A DNA stretch of 64,000 nucleotides, taken from the NCBI GenBank assembly GCA_944376655.1, contig CALWDJ010000003.1, positions 1-64,000 of the forward strand. Direction: 5' to 3'. Position 1 is the stretch's first letter. Every line of letters begins with the position of its first letter. The position numbers and the translations under genes were made by a program. The notes below the pieces were generated by a model, which was given only the letters and a program-made list of their open reading frames with translations, did not search any database and was not told the DNA's origin. This document shows, in pieces, positions 1 to 10,273 of the stretch. This DNA is from an uncultured Clostridia bacterium (lineage in GTDB: Bacteria; Bacillota; Clostridia; Oscillospirales; Acutalibacteraceae).

Positions 1-2
1 CT

Positions 3-995
3 AAAAAGCTCTTCGGAGCAGAGCACGCAAATGTTCAGCCGCACAGCGGCGCCAACGCCAACCTTGCGGTTTTCTTTGCCCTTTTACAGCCGGGCGATAC
101 CTTTATGGGTATGAATCTCCAGCAGGGCGGACATCTCTCGCACGGCTCACCGGTAAATATTTCAGGCAAATATTTCAATATCGTTCCCTACGGTGTCAAC
201 GACGAAACCGAAATGATAGATTACGACAAAATGCGCGAAATCGCGCTCGAATGCAGGCCGAAGCTGATACTCGCGGGCGCCAGCGCCTATTCAAGGACAA
301 TAGATTTCGCGCGCTGCCGTGAAATCGCCGATGAGGTCGGAGCATATCTTATGGTTGATATGGCGCACATTGCCGGACTTGTCGCGGCAGGACTTCACCC
401 CTCCCCTGTTCCCTATGCCGATGTTGTGACAACAACCACCCATAAAACCTTAAGAGGCCCGCGCGGCGGTCTTATCCTCTGCAAAGAGCAGTATGCCAAG
501 CAGATAGACAAGGCGGTTTTTCCCGGCACACAGGGCGGTCCGCTTATGCATATAATCGCCGCCAAGGCGGTGGCGCTGGGCGAGGCTCTCACCCCTGAGT
601 TCAAAGAGTATCAGACCCAGATAGTAAAGAACGCGAAGGTTCTCTGTGACGCGCTTATTAAAGAGGGGCTTGAAATTGTATCCGGCGGTACCGACAATCA
701 TCTTATGCTCTTAAAGCTCATAAAGAACGGAATCACCGGAAAAGAGCTTGAGCACAGGCTTGATGAGGTTCATATCACCGCGAATAAGAACACGGTTCCG
801 AACGACCCGCAGAGCCCGTTTGTCACAAGCGGACTTCGTATCGGCACGCCTGCTGTCACAACAAGAGGCTTCAGGGAGCCTGAAATGCTCAAAATTGCCA
901 AGTGGATAAGCGAAACCGTAAATGATTTTGAGGGAACAAAAGACCGTATATCAGATGAGGTTCAGGAGCTCTGCTCACACTTCCCGATTTATTGA
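3..995 (+). CDS. glyA: Serine hydroxymethyltransferase, 5'-truncated by the window edge
   Basis: PLP enzyme that converts serine plus tetrahydrofolate to glycine plus 5,10-methylene-THF in the cytosol. The frame is open from base 3 and reads [13 protein letters not shown] almost at once, the conserved N-terminal region of GlyA, so only roughly the first 85 residues are missing. The PLP-lysine motif [14 protein letters not shown] is present, as are the C-terminal [15 protein letters not shown] and the ending CSHFPIY. It is the first visible gene of a run with purD, purL and fhs, all in C1/purine metabolism. The family call is certain; only the start lies outside the window. Confidence 0.97.
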   Translation, partial: KKLFGAEHANVQPHSGANANLAVFFALLQPGDTFMGMNLQQGGHLSHGSPVNISGKYFNIVPYGVNDETEMIDYDKMREIALECRPKLILAGASAYSRTIDFARCREIADEVGAYLMVDMAHIAGLVAAGLHPSPVPYADVVTTTTHKTLRGPRGGLILCKEQYAKQIDKAVFPGTQGGPLMHIIAAKAVALGEALTPEFKEYQTQIVKNAKVLCDALIKEGLEIVSGGTDNHLMLLKLIKNGITGKELEHRLDEVHITANKNTVPNDPQSPFVTSGLRIGTPAVTTRGFREPEMLKIAKWISETVNDFEGTKDRISDEVQELCSHFPIY

Positions 996-1005
996 TAATA
1001 CCCGT

Positions 1006-1027
1006 AAGCCGGCAAAAAAGCCGGCTT
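1006..1027 (+). other. Intercistronic stem-loop between glyA and purD
   Basis: Perfect 8-bp inverted repeat AAGCCGGC / GCCGGCTT around an A6 loop in the 55-bp glyA-purD gap. No run of T follows, so it is not a convincing terminator. It could be a weak attenuator or an mRNA-stabilising or processing hairpin. Confidence 0.55.
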
Positions 1028-1050
1028 GCGTCCGTTACAGGAGTGAGAAT

Positions 1051-2322
1051 ATGAAAATAATGGTAGTAGGCGGCGGCGGACGTGAGCACGCCATAATAAA
1101 AAAGCTGAAGGAAAATCCGGCGGTAAGTGAAATTTACGCGCTTCCGGGAAACGGCGGCATTGCGGCGGACGCCGTCTGTGTGAATATCGGCGCAAAGGAT
1201 ATTGACGGTCAGGTCAAATTTACGCTTGAAAACAAAATTGATTACGCTGTTGTTGCCCCTGACGACCCGCTTGTTTTAGGCGCGGTCGACGCGCTGACAG
1301 CCGCCGGTATCCCCTGCTTCGGACCGGATAAAAAAGCGGCGATAATTGAGGGCAGCAAGGTTTTTTCAAAAAACCTTATGAAAAAATACGGTATTCCAAC
1401 GGCACGGTACGAGGTTTTTTCCAACGCGGACGATGCGCTTGTTTATCTTGAAACGGCGCCGATACCGACTGTTATCAAGGCTGACGGTCTCGCGCTGGGA
1501 AAAGGTGTTATAATAGCCGAAACCCGCGCGGCGGCAAAGGAAGCCGTCCGCTCAATAATGGAGGACAGGATTTTCGGTGAAAGCGGCGCGAATATCGTAA
1601 TCGAGGAATTTCTTACAGGTCCTGAGGTTTCCGTTCTGTCCTTTACCGACGGAAAAACGCTTGTTCCCACGGTATCTTCAATGGACCACAAGCGCGCGCT
1701 TGACGGCGACAGGGGCCTGAATACCGGCGGTATGGGTACTGTCGCCCCTAATCCGTATTACACCGAAGAAACAGCAAACGAATGTATGGAAAAAATATTT
1801 ATTCCCACAATGAACGCTATGAACACCGAGGGCAGAACCTTTAAGGGCTGCCTCTATTTCGGACTTATGCTGACAGAGGACGGACCCAAGGTAATAGAAT
1901 ACAACTGCCGCTTCGGCGATCCCGAAACACAGGTAGTGCTGCCGCTGCTCGAAAGCGATTTGCTGACAGTTATGCAGGCAGTTACAAACGGCACTCTCGC
2001 GGAAACAGAAGTTAATTTTAAAAACGAATATGCCGCCTGCGTAGTTATGGCGTCAAGCGGATACCCGCAGAAATACGAAAGCGGCTTTGAGCTCCAAATT
2101 TCACCTGATGTGGCGGACAGCGTTTATGTCGCCGGCGCAAAACTTGAAAACGGAGTTCTTAAAACCGCGGGCGGCAGGGTGCTCGGTGTCACAGCCACTG
2201 CCGATACGCTTGAAAAAGCCATACAGTCGGCATATAAGAAGACAGAAAAAATAACATTCAAAAACGCATTTTACCGCCATGATATAGGAGCCAGAGCGCT
2301 GAAAGCAAAGGAGAGAAAATAA
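1051..2322 (+). CDS. purD: Phosphoribosylamine-glycine ligase
   Basis: Joins glycine to phosphoribosylamine using ATP to make GAR in de novo purine synthesis. The frame is open further upstream into glyA, but ATG at 1051 follows CAGGAG and begins MKIMVVGGGGREHAI, the canonical PurD N-terminus, giving 423 aa as expected for the family. ATP-grasp landmarks are visible: PTVIKADGLALGKGV, the loop EEFLTGPEVSVLSF and the metal-binding YNCRFGDPETQV. Its stop overlaps the purL start by one base (TAATG), so translation is probably coupled. Placement after glyA fits, since glycine is the substrate. Confidence 0.97.
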   Translation: MKIMVVGGGGREHAIIKKLKENPAVSEIYALPGNGGIAADAVCVNIGAKDIDGQVKFTLENKIDYAVVAPDDPLVLGAVDALTAAGIPCFGPDKKAAIIEGSKVFSKNLMKKYGIPTARYEVFSNADDALVYLETAPIPTVIKADGLALGKGVIIAETRAAAKEAVRSIMEDRIFGESGANIVIEEFLTGPEVSVLSFTDGKTLVPTVSSMDHKRALDGDRGLNTGGMGTVAPNPYYTEETANECMEKIFIPTMNAMNTEGRTFKGCLYFGLMLTEDGPKVIEYNCRFGDPETQVVLPLLESDLLTVMQAVTNGTLAETEVNFKNEYAACVVMASSGYPQKYESGFELQISPDVADSVYVAGAKLENGVLKTAGGRVLGVTATADTLEKAIQSAYKKTEKITFKNAFYRHDIGARALKAKERK

Positions 2323-5300
2323 TGGTATACCGCATTTTTTCCGAAAAGAAAAAGGAGCTTGCACACGAAGCGAAAGCGCTGCTTTCGGATATTAACGGTC
2401 TTTTGCAGATAAGCTCGGTAAAGGATATACGCGTGATAAACCGTTATGACGCGGAAAATATCGAGCCGGAGCTGTTCGATTACGCCGTTAAAACAGTTTT
2501 TTCCGAACCGCAGCTTGACAATACCTATTCCGAGCTTGTAAACGACGGTCAGGCGATTTTCGCGGTTGAGTATCTGCCCGGTCAGTTCGACCAGAGAGCC
2601 GACTCAGCGGCACAGTGCATTCAGCTTATATCAAAGGGCGAACGTCCTGTAATCCGCACCGCTAAAGTATACATCGTTTACGGCAATGTGACCGGCGCGG
2701 AGCTTGCGGCAATCAAAAAATATGTTATAAACCCCGTCGAAGCACGCGAGGCGTCGCTTGAAAAGCCCGAAACGCTCGCTGTTAAATACGACATACCCGA
2801 TTCTGTCGCCACACTTGACGGCTTTATAAGCCTTGACCGCCCGGCGCTTGAGGAATTTGTAAAAAAATACGGTCTCGCGATGGACGCGGACGATATAGCT
2901 TTTTGTCAGGATTATTTCAAATCCGAGCACCGCGACCCGACCATGACCGAGATCAGAATGATAGATACCTACTGGTCAGACCATTGCCGTCACACTACAT
3001 TCCTTACGAATATAGACGGCGCCGAATTTGAGGACAAGCTGCTGCAAAGCGCCTACAACGACTATCTGAATGTCCGAAAGGAGCTCGGGCGCACAAAGCC
3101 GGTATGCCTTATGGATTTAGCCACAATAGCCGTTAAGTACCTTAAATCAAAGGGAAAGCTTGACAAGCTCGACGAATCGGAAGAGATAAACGCCTGTACT
3201 GTCAAAATCAAGGTGAATATTGACGGCAACGATGAGGACTGGCTGCTGCTCTTTAAGAACGAGACGCACAATCACCCGACCGAAATCGAGCCTTTCGGCG
3301 GCGCAGCGACCTGCATAGGCGGTGCTATACGTGACCCGCTGTCAGGACGCTCTTATGTATACGGCGCAATGCGTGTTACCGGCGCGGCAGATCCGCTTAA
3401 AAGCGTAAAGGAAACAATGCCGGGCAAGCTGCCGCAGAGAAAGCTGGTCACCACCGCGGCGGACGGATATTCCTCATACGGCAACCAGATAGGCCTTGCC
3501 ACCGGAATCGTTGATGAGATATACCATGACGGATATGCCGCGAAGCGTATGGAAATAGGCGCGGTAATTGCCGCCGCTCCGGCCTGCAACGTGCGCCGTG
3601 AATGTCCTGGCCCCGGTGATATTGTTATACTTTTAGGCGGAAGAACAGGACGCGACGGCTGCGGCGGAGCTACCGGTTCATCAAAATCACACACTTTACA
3701 GTCGCTTGAAACCTGCGGCGCCGAGGTTCAGAAAGGTAACGCGCCGGAGGAAAGAAAACTGCAAAGGCTTTTCAGAAACGCCGAAGCCTGCCGTATGATT
3801 AAGCGCTGCAACGATTTCGGCGCGGGCGGTGTTTCAGTCGCTATCGGAGAGCTGGCTGACGGTCTTGAGATTGACCTTAATGCTGTTCCGAAAAAGTATG
3901 ACGGACTTGACGGAACAGAGCTTGCTATCAGCGAATCTCAGGAAAGAATGGCTGTTGTCGTTGAGCCGGAAAATGTCGAACGCTTTTTGAGCCTCGCTGC
4001 CTCAGAAAACCTTGAAGCAACACCTGTCGCGGTAGTAAAATCCGAACCGAGACTTACAATGAACTGGAACGGCAGGGCTATTGTAGATATAAGCCGCGAG
4101 TTTTTAAACTCAAACGGTGCTGAAAAGCATATAACCGCCTTTGCAGAAAAGCCGCAGCCGATAGGCAAAACAGTCGGTGGCAGCTTTACCGAAAATTACA
4201 AAGCTCTTGCCGGCGACCTCAATATCTGCTCAAAGAGAGGTCTTTCCGAGCAGTTTGACTCAACAATCGGCGCCGGTACGGTGCTTATGCCGTTCGGCGG
4301 CAAAAACCAGCTCACTCCTATTCAGGCTATGGTTCAGAAAATCTCGGTTGAGAAAAAGCATACGGACGACTGCTCGCTTATGGCCTGGGGCTATAATCCG
4401 TTTATTACGGAACAGAGTCCGTATCACGGAGCGTATCTTGCCGTGATAGAATCGGTCTGCAAGCTCATAGCCACCGGTGCCGAATTTAAGGACGTTTACC
4501 TTACCTTCCAGGAATATTTCGAGCGTCTCGGCAAAGACCCGAAGCGCTGGGGAAAACCGCTTGCCGCGCTTCTCGGCGCTTTCAAGGCACAGACCGAACT
4601 GCAAATCGGAGCAATAGGCGGCAAGGATTCGATGAGCGGAACATTTGAAAACCTTGACGTTCCTCCTACCCTCGTTTCCTTTGCCGTAACGACCGCCAAA
4701 ACTTCCGATATTGTTTCACCTGAATTCAAAAAAGCCGGAAACAAGGTTGTTATGCTCTGTCCTGTTTACAATAAAAACGGTCTGCCCGACACGGCTTCGC
4801 TCTTAAAAACCTTTGACAAAGTCACCGCGCTTATACGCTCCGGAAAGGCTGTCTCCTGCTATACTCCCGGAATGGGCGGCATTGCAGAGGCAGTTATGAA
4901 AATGTGCTTCGGAAACTCACTCGGATTTGAGTTTGACGGAAATATGTGCTGTCAGGGCATATTTGATTACTGCTATGCCGGCTTCCTGCTTGAAGTCACA
5001 GGCGACGTTGAGGACGCCCTGACCGTCGGAACAGTTACCGGCAACGGAAGGATTTCCCTTTCCGGAGAATCGGTTGAGCTTTCCGAGCTGCTTGAAATAT
5101 ACGAAAGCAAGCTCGAAAGCGTTTTCCGCTGCAATATTTCGGACAGTCATTCTGCAATGCAGAATTTCAGCTACAAAACAACAGACCGTGTTTCACCGGC
5201 GGTAAAAACAGCAAAACCGCGCGTGCTTATTCCTGTATTTCCCGGTACCAACTGTGAATTTGACAGTGCCAAAATAATGCGTGACGCCGGAGCAGAGCCC

Positions 5301-6011
5301 GAAATATTTGTTATAAAGAACCTTTCTCCGGCGGCGGTCGCGGAAAGCGTTGAAGCCTTTGCTAATAAGCTGCGCGGCTCACAGATAGTCTTTATTCCCG
5401 GCGGTTTTTCGGGCGGAGACGAACCGGAAGGCAGCGCAAAGTTTATTACCGCGTTTTTCCGCAATGCCTCAGTAAAAGATGAGATTACCCGTCTGCTTCA
5501 AATGCGCGACGGTCTTATGTGCGGAATCTGCAACGGTTTCCAGGCGCTTATAAAATTAGGTCTTGTTCCCTACGGCAAAATAATTGACACTGACGAAAGC
5601 TGCCCGACCTTAACCTACAATACTATTTCACGTCACCAGTCAAAGATTGTCAGAACGAGAATAGCGTCAAATAAATCCCCGTGGCTTGCCGCCACACAGG
5701 TCGGAGAGATTTACAGCGTTCCGATTTCACACGGTGAGGGACGTTTCTTAGCAAGCGATGAGCTTGTTATGAAGCTCGCCGAAAACGGTCAGATAGCTAC
5801 ACAGTATGTTGACCTAAGCGGCTCCGCCACAAGCGATGTGCGCTTTAATCCGAACGATTCCGTCTACGCTATTGAGGGTATCACCTCTCCTGACGGCAGA
5901 GTATTCGGAAAGATGGGTCACGCCGAAAGATACGCCGCAGACCTTTACAGGAACGTGCCCGGAAACTACGATATAAAAATGTTTGAGTCTGCCGTTAAAT
6001 ACTTTAAGTAA
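2322..6011 (+). CDS. purL: Phosphoribosylformylglycinamidine synthase, large single-chain form
   Basis: Converts FGAR, glutamine and ATP to FGAM in purine synthesis. At 1229 aa this is the fused form that carries PurS-like, PurL and PurQ parts in one chain, rather than the split purS/Q/L of Bacillus. The N-terminal part contains WSDHCRHTTF and FKNETHNHPTEIEPFGGAAT, the FGAM synthase core. The second half carries GAIGGKDSMSGTF. The C-terminal class-I glutaminase has the nucleophile in CGICNGFQALIKLGL and the partner SHGEGRF. It overlaps purD by one base and is followed after 12 bases by fhs. Confidence 0.97.
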   Translation: MVYRIFSEKKKELAHEAKALLSDINGLLQISSVKDIRVINRYDAENIEPELFDYAVKTVFSEPQLDNTYSELVNDGQAIFAVEYLPGQFDQRADSAAQCIQLISKGERPVIRTAKVYIVYGNVTGAELAAIKKYVINPVEAREASLEKPETLAVKYDIPDSVATLDGFISLDRPALEEFVKKYGLAMDADDIAFCQDYFKSEHRDPTMTEIRMIDTYWSDHCRHTTFLTNIDGAEFEDKLLQSAYNDYLNVRKELGRTKPVCLMDLATIAVKYLKSKGKLDKLDESEEINACTVKIKVNIDGNDEDWLLLFKNETHNHPTEIEPFGGAATCIGGAIRDPLSGRSYVYGAMRVTGAADPLKSVKETMPGKLPQRKLVTTAADGYSSYGNQIGLATGIVDEIYHDGYAAKRMEIGAVIAAAPACNVRRECPGPGDIVILLGGRTGRDGCGGATGSSKSHTLQSLETCGAEVQKGNAPEERKLQRLFRNAEACRMIKRCNDFGAGGVSVAIGELADGLEIDLNAVPKKYDGLDGTELAISESQERMAVVVEPENVERFLSLAASENLEATPVAVVKSEPRLTMNWNGRAIVDISREFLNSNGAEKHITAFAEKPQPIGKTVGGSFTENYKALAGDLNICSKRGLSEQFDSTIGAGTVLMPFGGKNQLTPIQAMVQKISVEKKHTDDCSLMAWGYNPFITEQSPYHGAYLAVIESVCKLIATGAEFKDVYLTFQEYFERLGKDPKRWGKPLAALLGAFKAQTELQIGAIGGKDSMSGTFENLDVPPTLVSFAVTTAKTSDIVSPEFKKAGNKVVMLCPVYNKNGLPDTASLLKTFDKVTALIRSGKAVSCYTPGMGGIAEAVMKMCFGNSLGFEFDGNMCCQGIFDYCYAGFLLEVTGDVEDALTVGTVTGNGRISLSGESVELSELLEIYESKLESVFRCNISDSHSAMQNFSYKTTDRVSPAVKTAKPRVLIPVFPGTNCEFDSAKIMRDAGAEPEIFVIKNLSPAAVAESVEAFANKLRGSQIVFIPGGFSGGDEPEGSAKFITAFFRNASVKDEITRLLQMRDGLMCGICNGFQALIKLGLVPYGKIIDTDESCPTLTYNTISRHQSKIVRTRIASNKSPWLAATQVGEIYSVPISHGEGRFLASDELVMKLAENGQIATQYVDLSGSATSDVRFNPNDSVYAIEGITSPDGRVFGKMGHAERYAADLYRNVPGNYDIKMFESAVKYFK

Positions 6012-6023
6012 GGAGGAGATTTG

Positions 6024-7700
6024 ATGGCATATTTATCTGACATTGAAATTGCGCAGCAATGCGAAATGAAGCCTATTTCAGAAATCGCCGCCGCTGCGGG
6101 AATTGATGAAAAATATATTGAGCAGTACGGTAAATACAAAGCAAAAATTGACCTTTCTCTGCTTAATGAAAGCAAGGCGGAAAACGGAAAGCTGATTCTT
6201 GTCACGGCGATTACGCCGACACCTGCCGGTGAGGGCAAAACCACTACGACAATAGGTCTTGCCGACGGTATGAAAAGAATAGGAAAAAATGTCGCCGTAG
6301 CTCTTCGCGAGCCCTCACTGGGTCCTGTTTTCGGCATAAAGGGCGGCGCCGCCGGCGGAGGATACGCACAGGTAGTTCCCATGGAGGATATAAACCTTCA
6401 TTTCACGGGTGATTTTCATGCTATCGGCGCTGCAAATAATCTGCTTGCGGCAATGCTTGACAATCATATTCATCAGGGCAACTCACTTAATATCGATGTC
6501 CGCAGAATAACATGGAAACGCTGCGTGGACATGAACGACCGCCAGCTGCGCTTTATAACCGACGGTCTCGGCGGAAAAGCGAACGGTATGCCAAGGGAGG
6601 ACGGCTTTGATATTACCGTAGCAAGCGAGATAATGGCGGTACTATGCCTATCAAGATCAATTTCCGACCTTAAAAAAAGACTTTCAAGAATAATAGTCGG
6701 ATATACGTTTGACGATAAGCCGGTAACCTGCGGCGAGCTTAAAGCTGCGGGAGCCATGGCGGCGCTTCTAAAAGACGCACTCAAACCTAATCTTGTTCAG
6801 ACTTTGGAGGGCACACCCGCCTTTGTCCACGGCGGGCCTTTCGCCAATATCGCCCACGGCTGCAATTCTGTTACAGCGACAAAAATGGCGCTTAAAATAG
6901 CTGATTACGCAGTTACCGAGGCAGGCTTCGGCGCGGACTTAGGCGCTGAAAAATTCCTTGATATTAAATGCCGCGTGGCAGGACTTACACCATCTGCAGT
7001 TGTTATGGTCGCAACTGTGCGCGCGCTTAAAATGCACGGAGGACTTGACAAAAAAAGCCTTGACACGGAAAATCTTGACGCGCTCGAAAGAGGTATTCCA
7101 AACCTTCTGCGCCATGTTTCAAATATCAAAAATGTGTACAGGCTACCCTGTGTTGTCGCGGTAAACCGCTTCCCTACCGATACCGACAGCGAAATAGATT
7201 TTATAATCAGAAAATGCAAAGAGCTCGGTGTTAATGTGGTGCTCTCCACCGTCTGGGCGGACGGCGGCAGGGGCGGCGAGGCTTTAGCGCGTGAGGTTGT
7301 CCGTCTTTGTGAAGAAGAAAAGGGCGACTTTACCTTCAGCTATGAGCTTGACGGCTCTATCGGGGATAAAATTGAGGCGGTAGTAAAGAAGATTTACGGC
7401 GGAAAAGGAATAAACATTCTGCCGAACGCCAAAAAGCAAATCCAGAAGCTCACCGAAATGGGATTTTCTAACTGTCCGGTATGTATAGCCAAAACGCAGT
7501 ACAGCTTTTCAGACGATCCGACACTTTTAGGCGCGCCTGAAGATTTCACCGTCACAGTCAAAAATGTCAAAATATCCGCCGGAGCAGGATTCATAGTAGT
7601 GCTTACCGGCGATATAATGACCATGCCGGGACTTCCGAAAGTGCCCGCTGCCGAACGAATTGATGTAGACGAAAACGGAAAAATATCGGGACTGTTCTGA
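6024..7700 (+). CDS. fhs: Formate-tetrahydrofolate ligase
   Basis: ATP-dependent formation of 10-formyl-THF from formate and THF. This supplies formyl groups for purines and is common in anaerobes that lack pyruvate- or glycine-derived formyl sources. ATG at 6024 is preferred because AGGAGGAG lies at 6011-6018; the frame extends one TTG codon further up. The product is 558 aa. The nucleotide-binding loop [39 protein letters not shown] and the ending [19 protein letters not shown] are all classic Fhs motifs. It is the last gene of the operon before a strong hairpin. Confidence 0.98.
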   Translation: MAYLSDIEIAQQCEMKPISEIAAAAGIDEKYIEQYGKYKAKIDLSLLNESKAENGKLILVTAITPTPAGEGKTTTTIGLADGMKRIGKNVAVALREPSLGPVFGIKGGAAGGGYAQVVPMEDINLHFTGDFHAIGAANNLLAAMLDNHIHQGNSLNIDVRRITWKRCVDMNDRQLRFITDGLGGKANGMPREDGFDITVASEIMAVLCLSRSISDLKKRLSRIIVGYTFDDKPVTCGELKAAGAMAALLKDALKPNLVQTLEGTPAFVHGGPFANIAHGCNSVTATKMALKIADYAVTEAGFGADLGAEKFLDIKCRVAGLTPSAVVMVATVRALKMHGGLDKKSLDTENLDALERGIPNLLRHVSNIKNVYRLPCVVAVNRFPTDTDSEIDFIIRKCKELGVNVVLSTVWADGGRGGEALAREVVRLCEEEKGDFTFSYELDGSIGDKIEAVVKKIYGGKGINILPNAKKQIQKLTEMGFSNCPVCIAKTQYSFSDDPTLLGAPEDFTVTVKNVKISAGAGFIVVLTGDIMTMPGLPKVPAAERIDVDENGKISGLF

Positions 7701-7729
7701 TAGTATTAATTTTGTTTTTTCATTTTTAA

Positions 7730-7768
7730 AAGAGTGGTATTGAAATAAGCAGTACCACTCTTGTTTTA
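7730..7768. terminator. Bidirectional terminator between fhs and the adh/bcp pair
   Basis: Ten-base perfect stem AAGAGTGGTA / TACCACTCTT with a 13-nt loop. GTTTTA follows on the plus strand, and TTTTAAAAA reads out on the minus strand. It sits between convergent genes and should stop both. Confidence 0.85.
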
Positions 7769-7796
7769 TAATGTTTCATTTTTTATAAAAGAAATG

Positions 7797-8831
7797 TTAA
7801 GGCTTTACAGCCACTTTAATTACGCCATCCCGCTTTTCTTCAAAGAGCTTATAGGCTTCTTCTATGTCTTTGAGGTCATATGTATGAGTTATAAGCGGCG
7901 TTGTGTCGATTTTTCCCTGTTCCATCAGTGAAAGAATTTCAGCGCAGTCGCAGCCGTCTACCCCGCCGGTTTTGAATATGAGATTTTTTCCGTACATTTC
8001 GGGCAGCGGCAAAATCTGCGGCTTATCGTAGAGTGCGACCACTGTTACAACAGCGTTCGGTCTTGCACACTCCCATGCGAGCCGGAAGGTATCCTCAGCT
8101 CCGGCGACCTCTATCACGCGGTCGGCTCCTCCGTTCGGACAGTTGGCTTTAATGAATCGCAAAGCTTCTTCCGGCGCTACTGTCAATACCTCCGGATAAT
8201 GCTTCCGCACAAAATCCCGGCGGCTTTCGTCCCTTTCACATACAATAATTTTTTCCGGATTTTTAAGGCTCACGCAGGCAAGAGTACAAAGTCCGGTCGG
8301 TCCCGCCCCTATTATAAGAACGGTATCCTCAGGAGTTATTTCGGAAATGCGCGCAGCCCAAAATCCGGTTGCTAAAATATCACCGGTAAACAGCGCCTGC
8401 TCGTCGGTCACGCTGTCCGGAATAATGTCAAGCCCGTTATCGGCAAACGGTACGCGGACATACTCCGCCTGTCCCCCATCGATACGGCAGCCAAGCGCCC
8501 AGCCGCCGTTTTTATCAGTACAGTTATTTACATAACCGTTCCGGCAGAAAAAGCATTCTCCGCAGAAGGTTTCGACATTTACGGTAACCCGGTCGCCCGG
8601 TTTGACTTTTTCAACGGCGGTGCCGGTTTTTTCAACAACTCCTACCATCTCGTGCCCGACTGTGATTCCGGGTATGGCACGTGGCACAGACCCGTGCTTG
8701 ATGTGTATGTCGCTTGTGCATATGCTCGCAAGCGTAACGCGCACCACCGCGTCTTTTTCATCTATTATTTGAGGCTTCAGCTTATCTTTAAGTTCAAAAA
8801 GCCCTTTTTCAATATAAGTATATGCAAGCAT
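7797..8831 (-). CDS. Zinc-dependent medium-chain alcohol dehydrogenase
   Basis: NAD(P)-dependent alcohol/polyol dehydrogenase family. Catalytic-zinc residues are in ICTSDIHIKHG and GHEMVGVVE. The structural-zinc cysteines are in CGECFFCRNGYVNNC, and the Rossmann glycine motif is VLIIGAGPTGLCTLA. ATG at 8831 gives 344 aa starting MLAYTYIEKG, which aligns with the family N-terminus. A GTG at 8843 is the alternative and would overlap the bcp stop. It lies just downstream of bcp and is probably co-transcribed. Substrate cannot be told from sequence; butanediol, isopropanol or sorbitol-type alcohols are possible. Confidence 0.88.
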   Translation of the reverse strand: MLAYTYIEKGLFELKDKLKPQIIDEKDAVVRVTLASICTSDIHIKHGSVPRAIPGITVGHEMVGVVEKTGTAVEKVKPGDRVTVNVETFCGECFFCRNGYVNNCTDKNGGWALGCRIDGGQAEYVRVPFADNGLDIIPDSVTDEQALFTGDILATGFWAARISEITPEDTVLIIGAGPTGLCTLACVSLKNPEKIIVCERDESRRDFVRKHYPEVLTVAPEEALRFIKANCPNGGADRVIEVAGAEDTFRLAWECARPNAVVTVVALYDKPQILPLPEMYGKNLIFKTGGVDGCDCAEILSLMEQGKIDTTPLITHTYDLKDIEEAYKLFEEKRDGVIKVAVKP

Positions 8832-8839
8832 AAAACGCC

Positions 8840-9298
8840 TCACTCCCCGAAATATTCAAGTAGCTCTGCGGCGTTTGTATCCGGCTTTACCTTTGGCACA
8901 ATTTTTTCGATATTCCCCTGCTCGTCGATAACAAAGGTCGTTCTTACAACCCCCATGCTTACCTTGCCGTACAGCTTTTTTTCCTGCCATACTCCGTAAG
9001 CCTTTATAGCGTTAAGCTCAGGATCAGATAAAAGAACAAAAGGCAGAGAGTATTTTTCGGCGAATTTTGTATGCGAGGCAGCGCTGTCCTTGCTAATGCC
9101 GATGACCTCTATATTCATTTTTTTGAATTTCTCATATGCCGTGCTGAAGGCCTGCGCCTGTCTTGTACAGCCGGGGGTATTATCCTTCGGATAAAAATAA
9201 AGTATCACTTTTTTACCGGCAAAATCCGAAAGCGACACATTTCTGCCGTCCTTGTCCTGTAAAGTAAAACCGGGTGCTTTCATTCCTGTTTCAAGCAT
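8840..9298 (-). CDS. bcp: Thioredoxin-dependent peroxiredoxin (Bcp/PrxQ type)
   Basis: Thiol peroxidase that reduces H2O2 and organic hydroperoxides with thioredoxin. The 152-aa protein has the Bcp signature YPKDNTPGCT with the peroxidatic Cys near residue 44. QAQAFS follows where many members have a resolving cysteine, so it may work as a 1-Cys type or use another thiol. AAAGGAG lies 5' of ATG 9298. It is first of a two-gene unit with the dehydrogenase, and an inverted repeat in the upstream region is a candidate operator. Confidence 0.93.
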   Translation of the reverse strand: MLETGMKAPGFTLQDKDGRNVSLSDFAGKKVILYFYPKDNTPGCTRQAQAFSTAYEKFKKMNIEVIGISKDSAASHTKFAEKYSLPFVLLSDPELNAIKAYGVWQEKKLYGKVSMGVVRTTFVIDEQGNIEKIVPKVKPDTNAAELLEYFGE

Positions 9299-9324
9299 TT
9301 TAATTCTCCTTTTTAAAATATAAT

Positions 9325-9340
9325 TTTACCTGACGGTAAA
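9325..9340 (-). promoter_or_regulatory. Candidate operator upstream of bcp
   Basis: Inverted repeat TTTACC-4-GGTAAA placed 27 bases before the bcp start, within the likely promoter (TTGTTG and TAAAAT on the minus strand, spacing 18). No family consensus is claimed; it is a short palindrome in a place where a regulator could act. Confidence 0.35.
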
Positions 9341-9372
9341 TTGATACAACAATATGATAAAAAAACATAGCG

Positions 9373-10143
9373 TTACCGTGGCAATTTTCTGTACTCTGCC
9401 GGCGAAATTCCGGTATATTCTTTGAAATTCCTGTTGAAGCTCCTTAATGAATCATACCCACATTCCTCGGCAATTTGCAAAACCGTTTTATTGCCTGTTT
9501 TGAGAAGATAACACGCCTCGCTTATTCTGTACTGATTTATAAACGCGTTGAAATTCATTCCTGTATTTTTTCTGAATATTCGTGAAATGTACGCGTAATC
9601 ATACCTTAAATATTCGGACAGCCTTTTCAGATTGCAATTTTCACGATAGTTTTCCGTAACATATTCAAAAATTCTTATAATCATCTGCTCTGATTTTGTG
9701 TCGTCCCGTTTAACATAAACCGCATTATTATCGAATACTCCGCACAAAGAATACAGCGTACCTTTAACGGTGCTTAAATTGCTTTTAATATTAAGATTGT
9801 CAAACATATCAGAGAGGTAATCCGGAATAGCAAAAAAGTTGTTTTCCGGTAAAAGTCCGGCCTTTTGCTTTGAAAATGAATTTACCAGTTTATCCGAAAA
9901 AACGCATAAGGTATGCCTGCTTTTCTCTTCGGTTTTAAGAGAATGAACCTGGTTCGGAAAAATCAGTACAGCTTCGTTTTTGACAAGCTCACGGCTTTCC
10001 CCGCCGACAGCTACCGTCATTTTCCCCTCTGTAACATTTATTATTTCAAAGCAGTGATGTATATGAGGCGGAAAGGAAAAATCCTGACCGCGCTCTATTT
10101 GAAAATAATCGGCATCAAGAGGATGTTTTGATTCATAAAACAA
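9373..10143 (-). CDS. AraC-family transcriptional regulator
   Basis: DNA-binding regulator of 256 aa. The N-terminal half is a cupin sensor domain (PPHIHHCFEIINVTEGKMTV) and the C-terminal half is a two-HTH AraC domain with LSEYLRYDYAYISRIFRKNTG and the family signature ending GISPAEYRKL. The start is TTG at 10143, supported by GAGG eight bases upstream. It is transcribed divergently from xylA across 130 bp, so it probably senses a sugar and controls the xyl cluster. No XylR repressor is seen next to the operon. The inducer is inferred, not shown. Confidence 0.9.
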   Translation of the reverse strand: MFYESKHPLDADYFQIERGQDFSFPPHIHHCFEIINVTEGKMTVAVGGESRELVKNEAVLIFPNQVHSLKTEEKSRHTLCVFSDKLVNSFSKQKAGLLPENNFFAIPDYLSDMFDNLNIKSNLSTVKGTLYSLCGVFDNNAVYVKRDDTKSEQMIIRIFEYVTENYRENCNLKRLSEYLRYDYAYISRIFRKNTGMNFNAFINQYRISEACYLLKTGNKTVLQIAEECGYDSLRSFNRNFKEYTGISPAEYRKLPR

Positions 10144-10273
10144 ATGAACCGCCTCACAAAAAACAAATTTTGTCTATATATTATATAATATTTGTCGTGA
10201 AAAGTCTATACCGTAATGCTACGATATTAATGGAATAAAATTTTCCGCAAAAAACACAAAAGAGGGATGCAGA
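10144..10273. promoter_or_regulatory. Divergent control region between the AraC regulator and xylA
   Basis: AT-rich 130-bp intergenic region. A near-palindromic AT block around 10175-10195 contains TATAAT on both strands. On the minus strand TAGACT-17-TATAAT fits a promoter for the regulator. The xylA promoter cannot be fixed with confidence. AGAGGG at 10261-10266 is the xylA ribosome binding site. Confidence 0.45.

Noticed and set aside
1006..1027. glyA-purD hairpin as an intrinsic terminator
   Set aside because: Strong stem but no T tract follows, and the downstream genes are clearly in the same pathway and direction.
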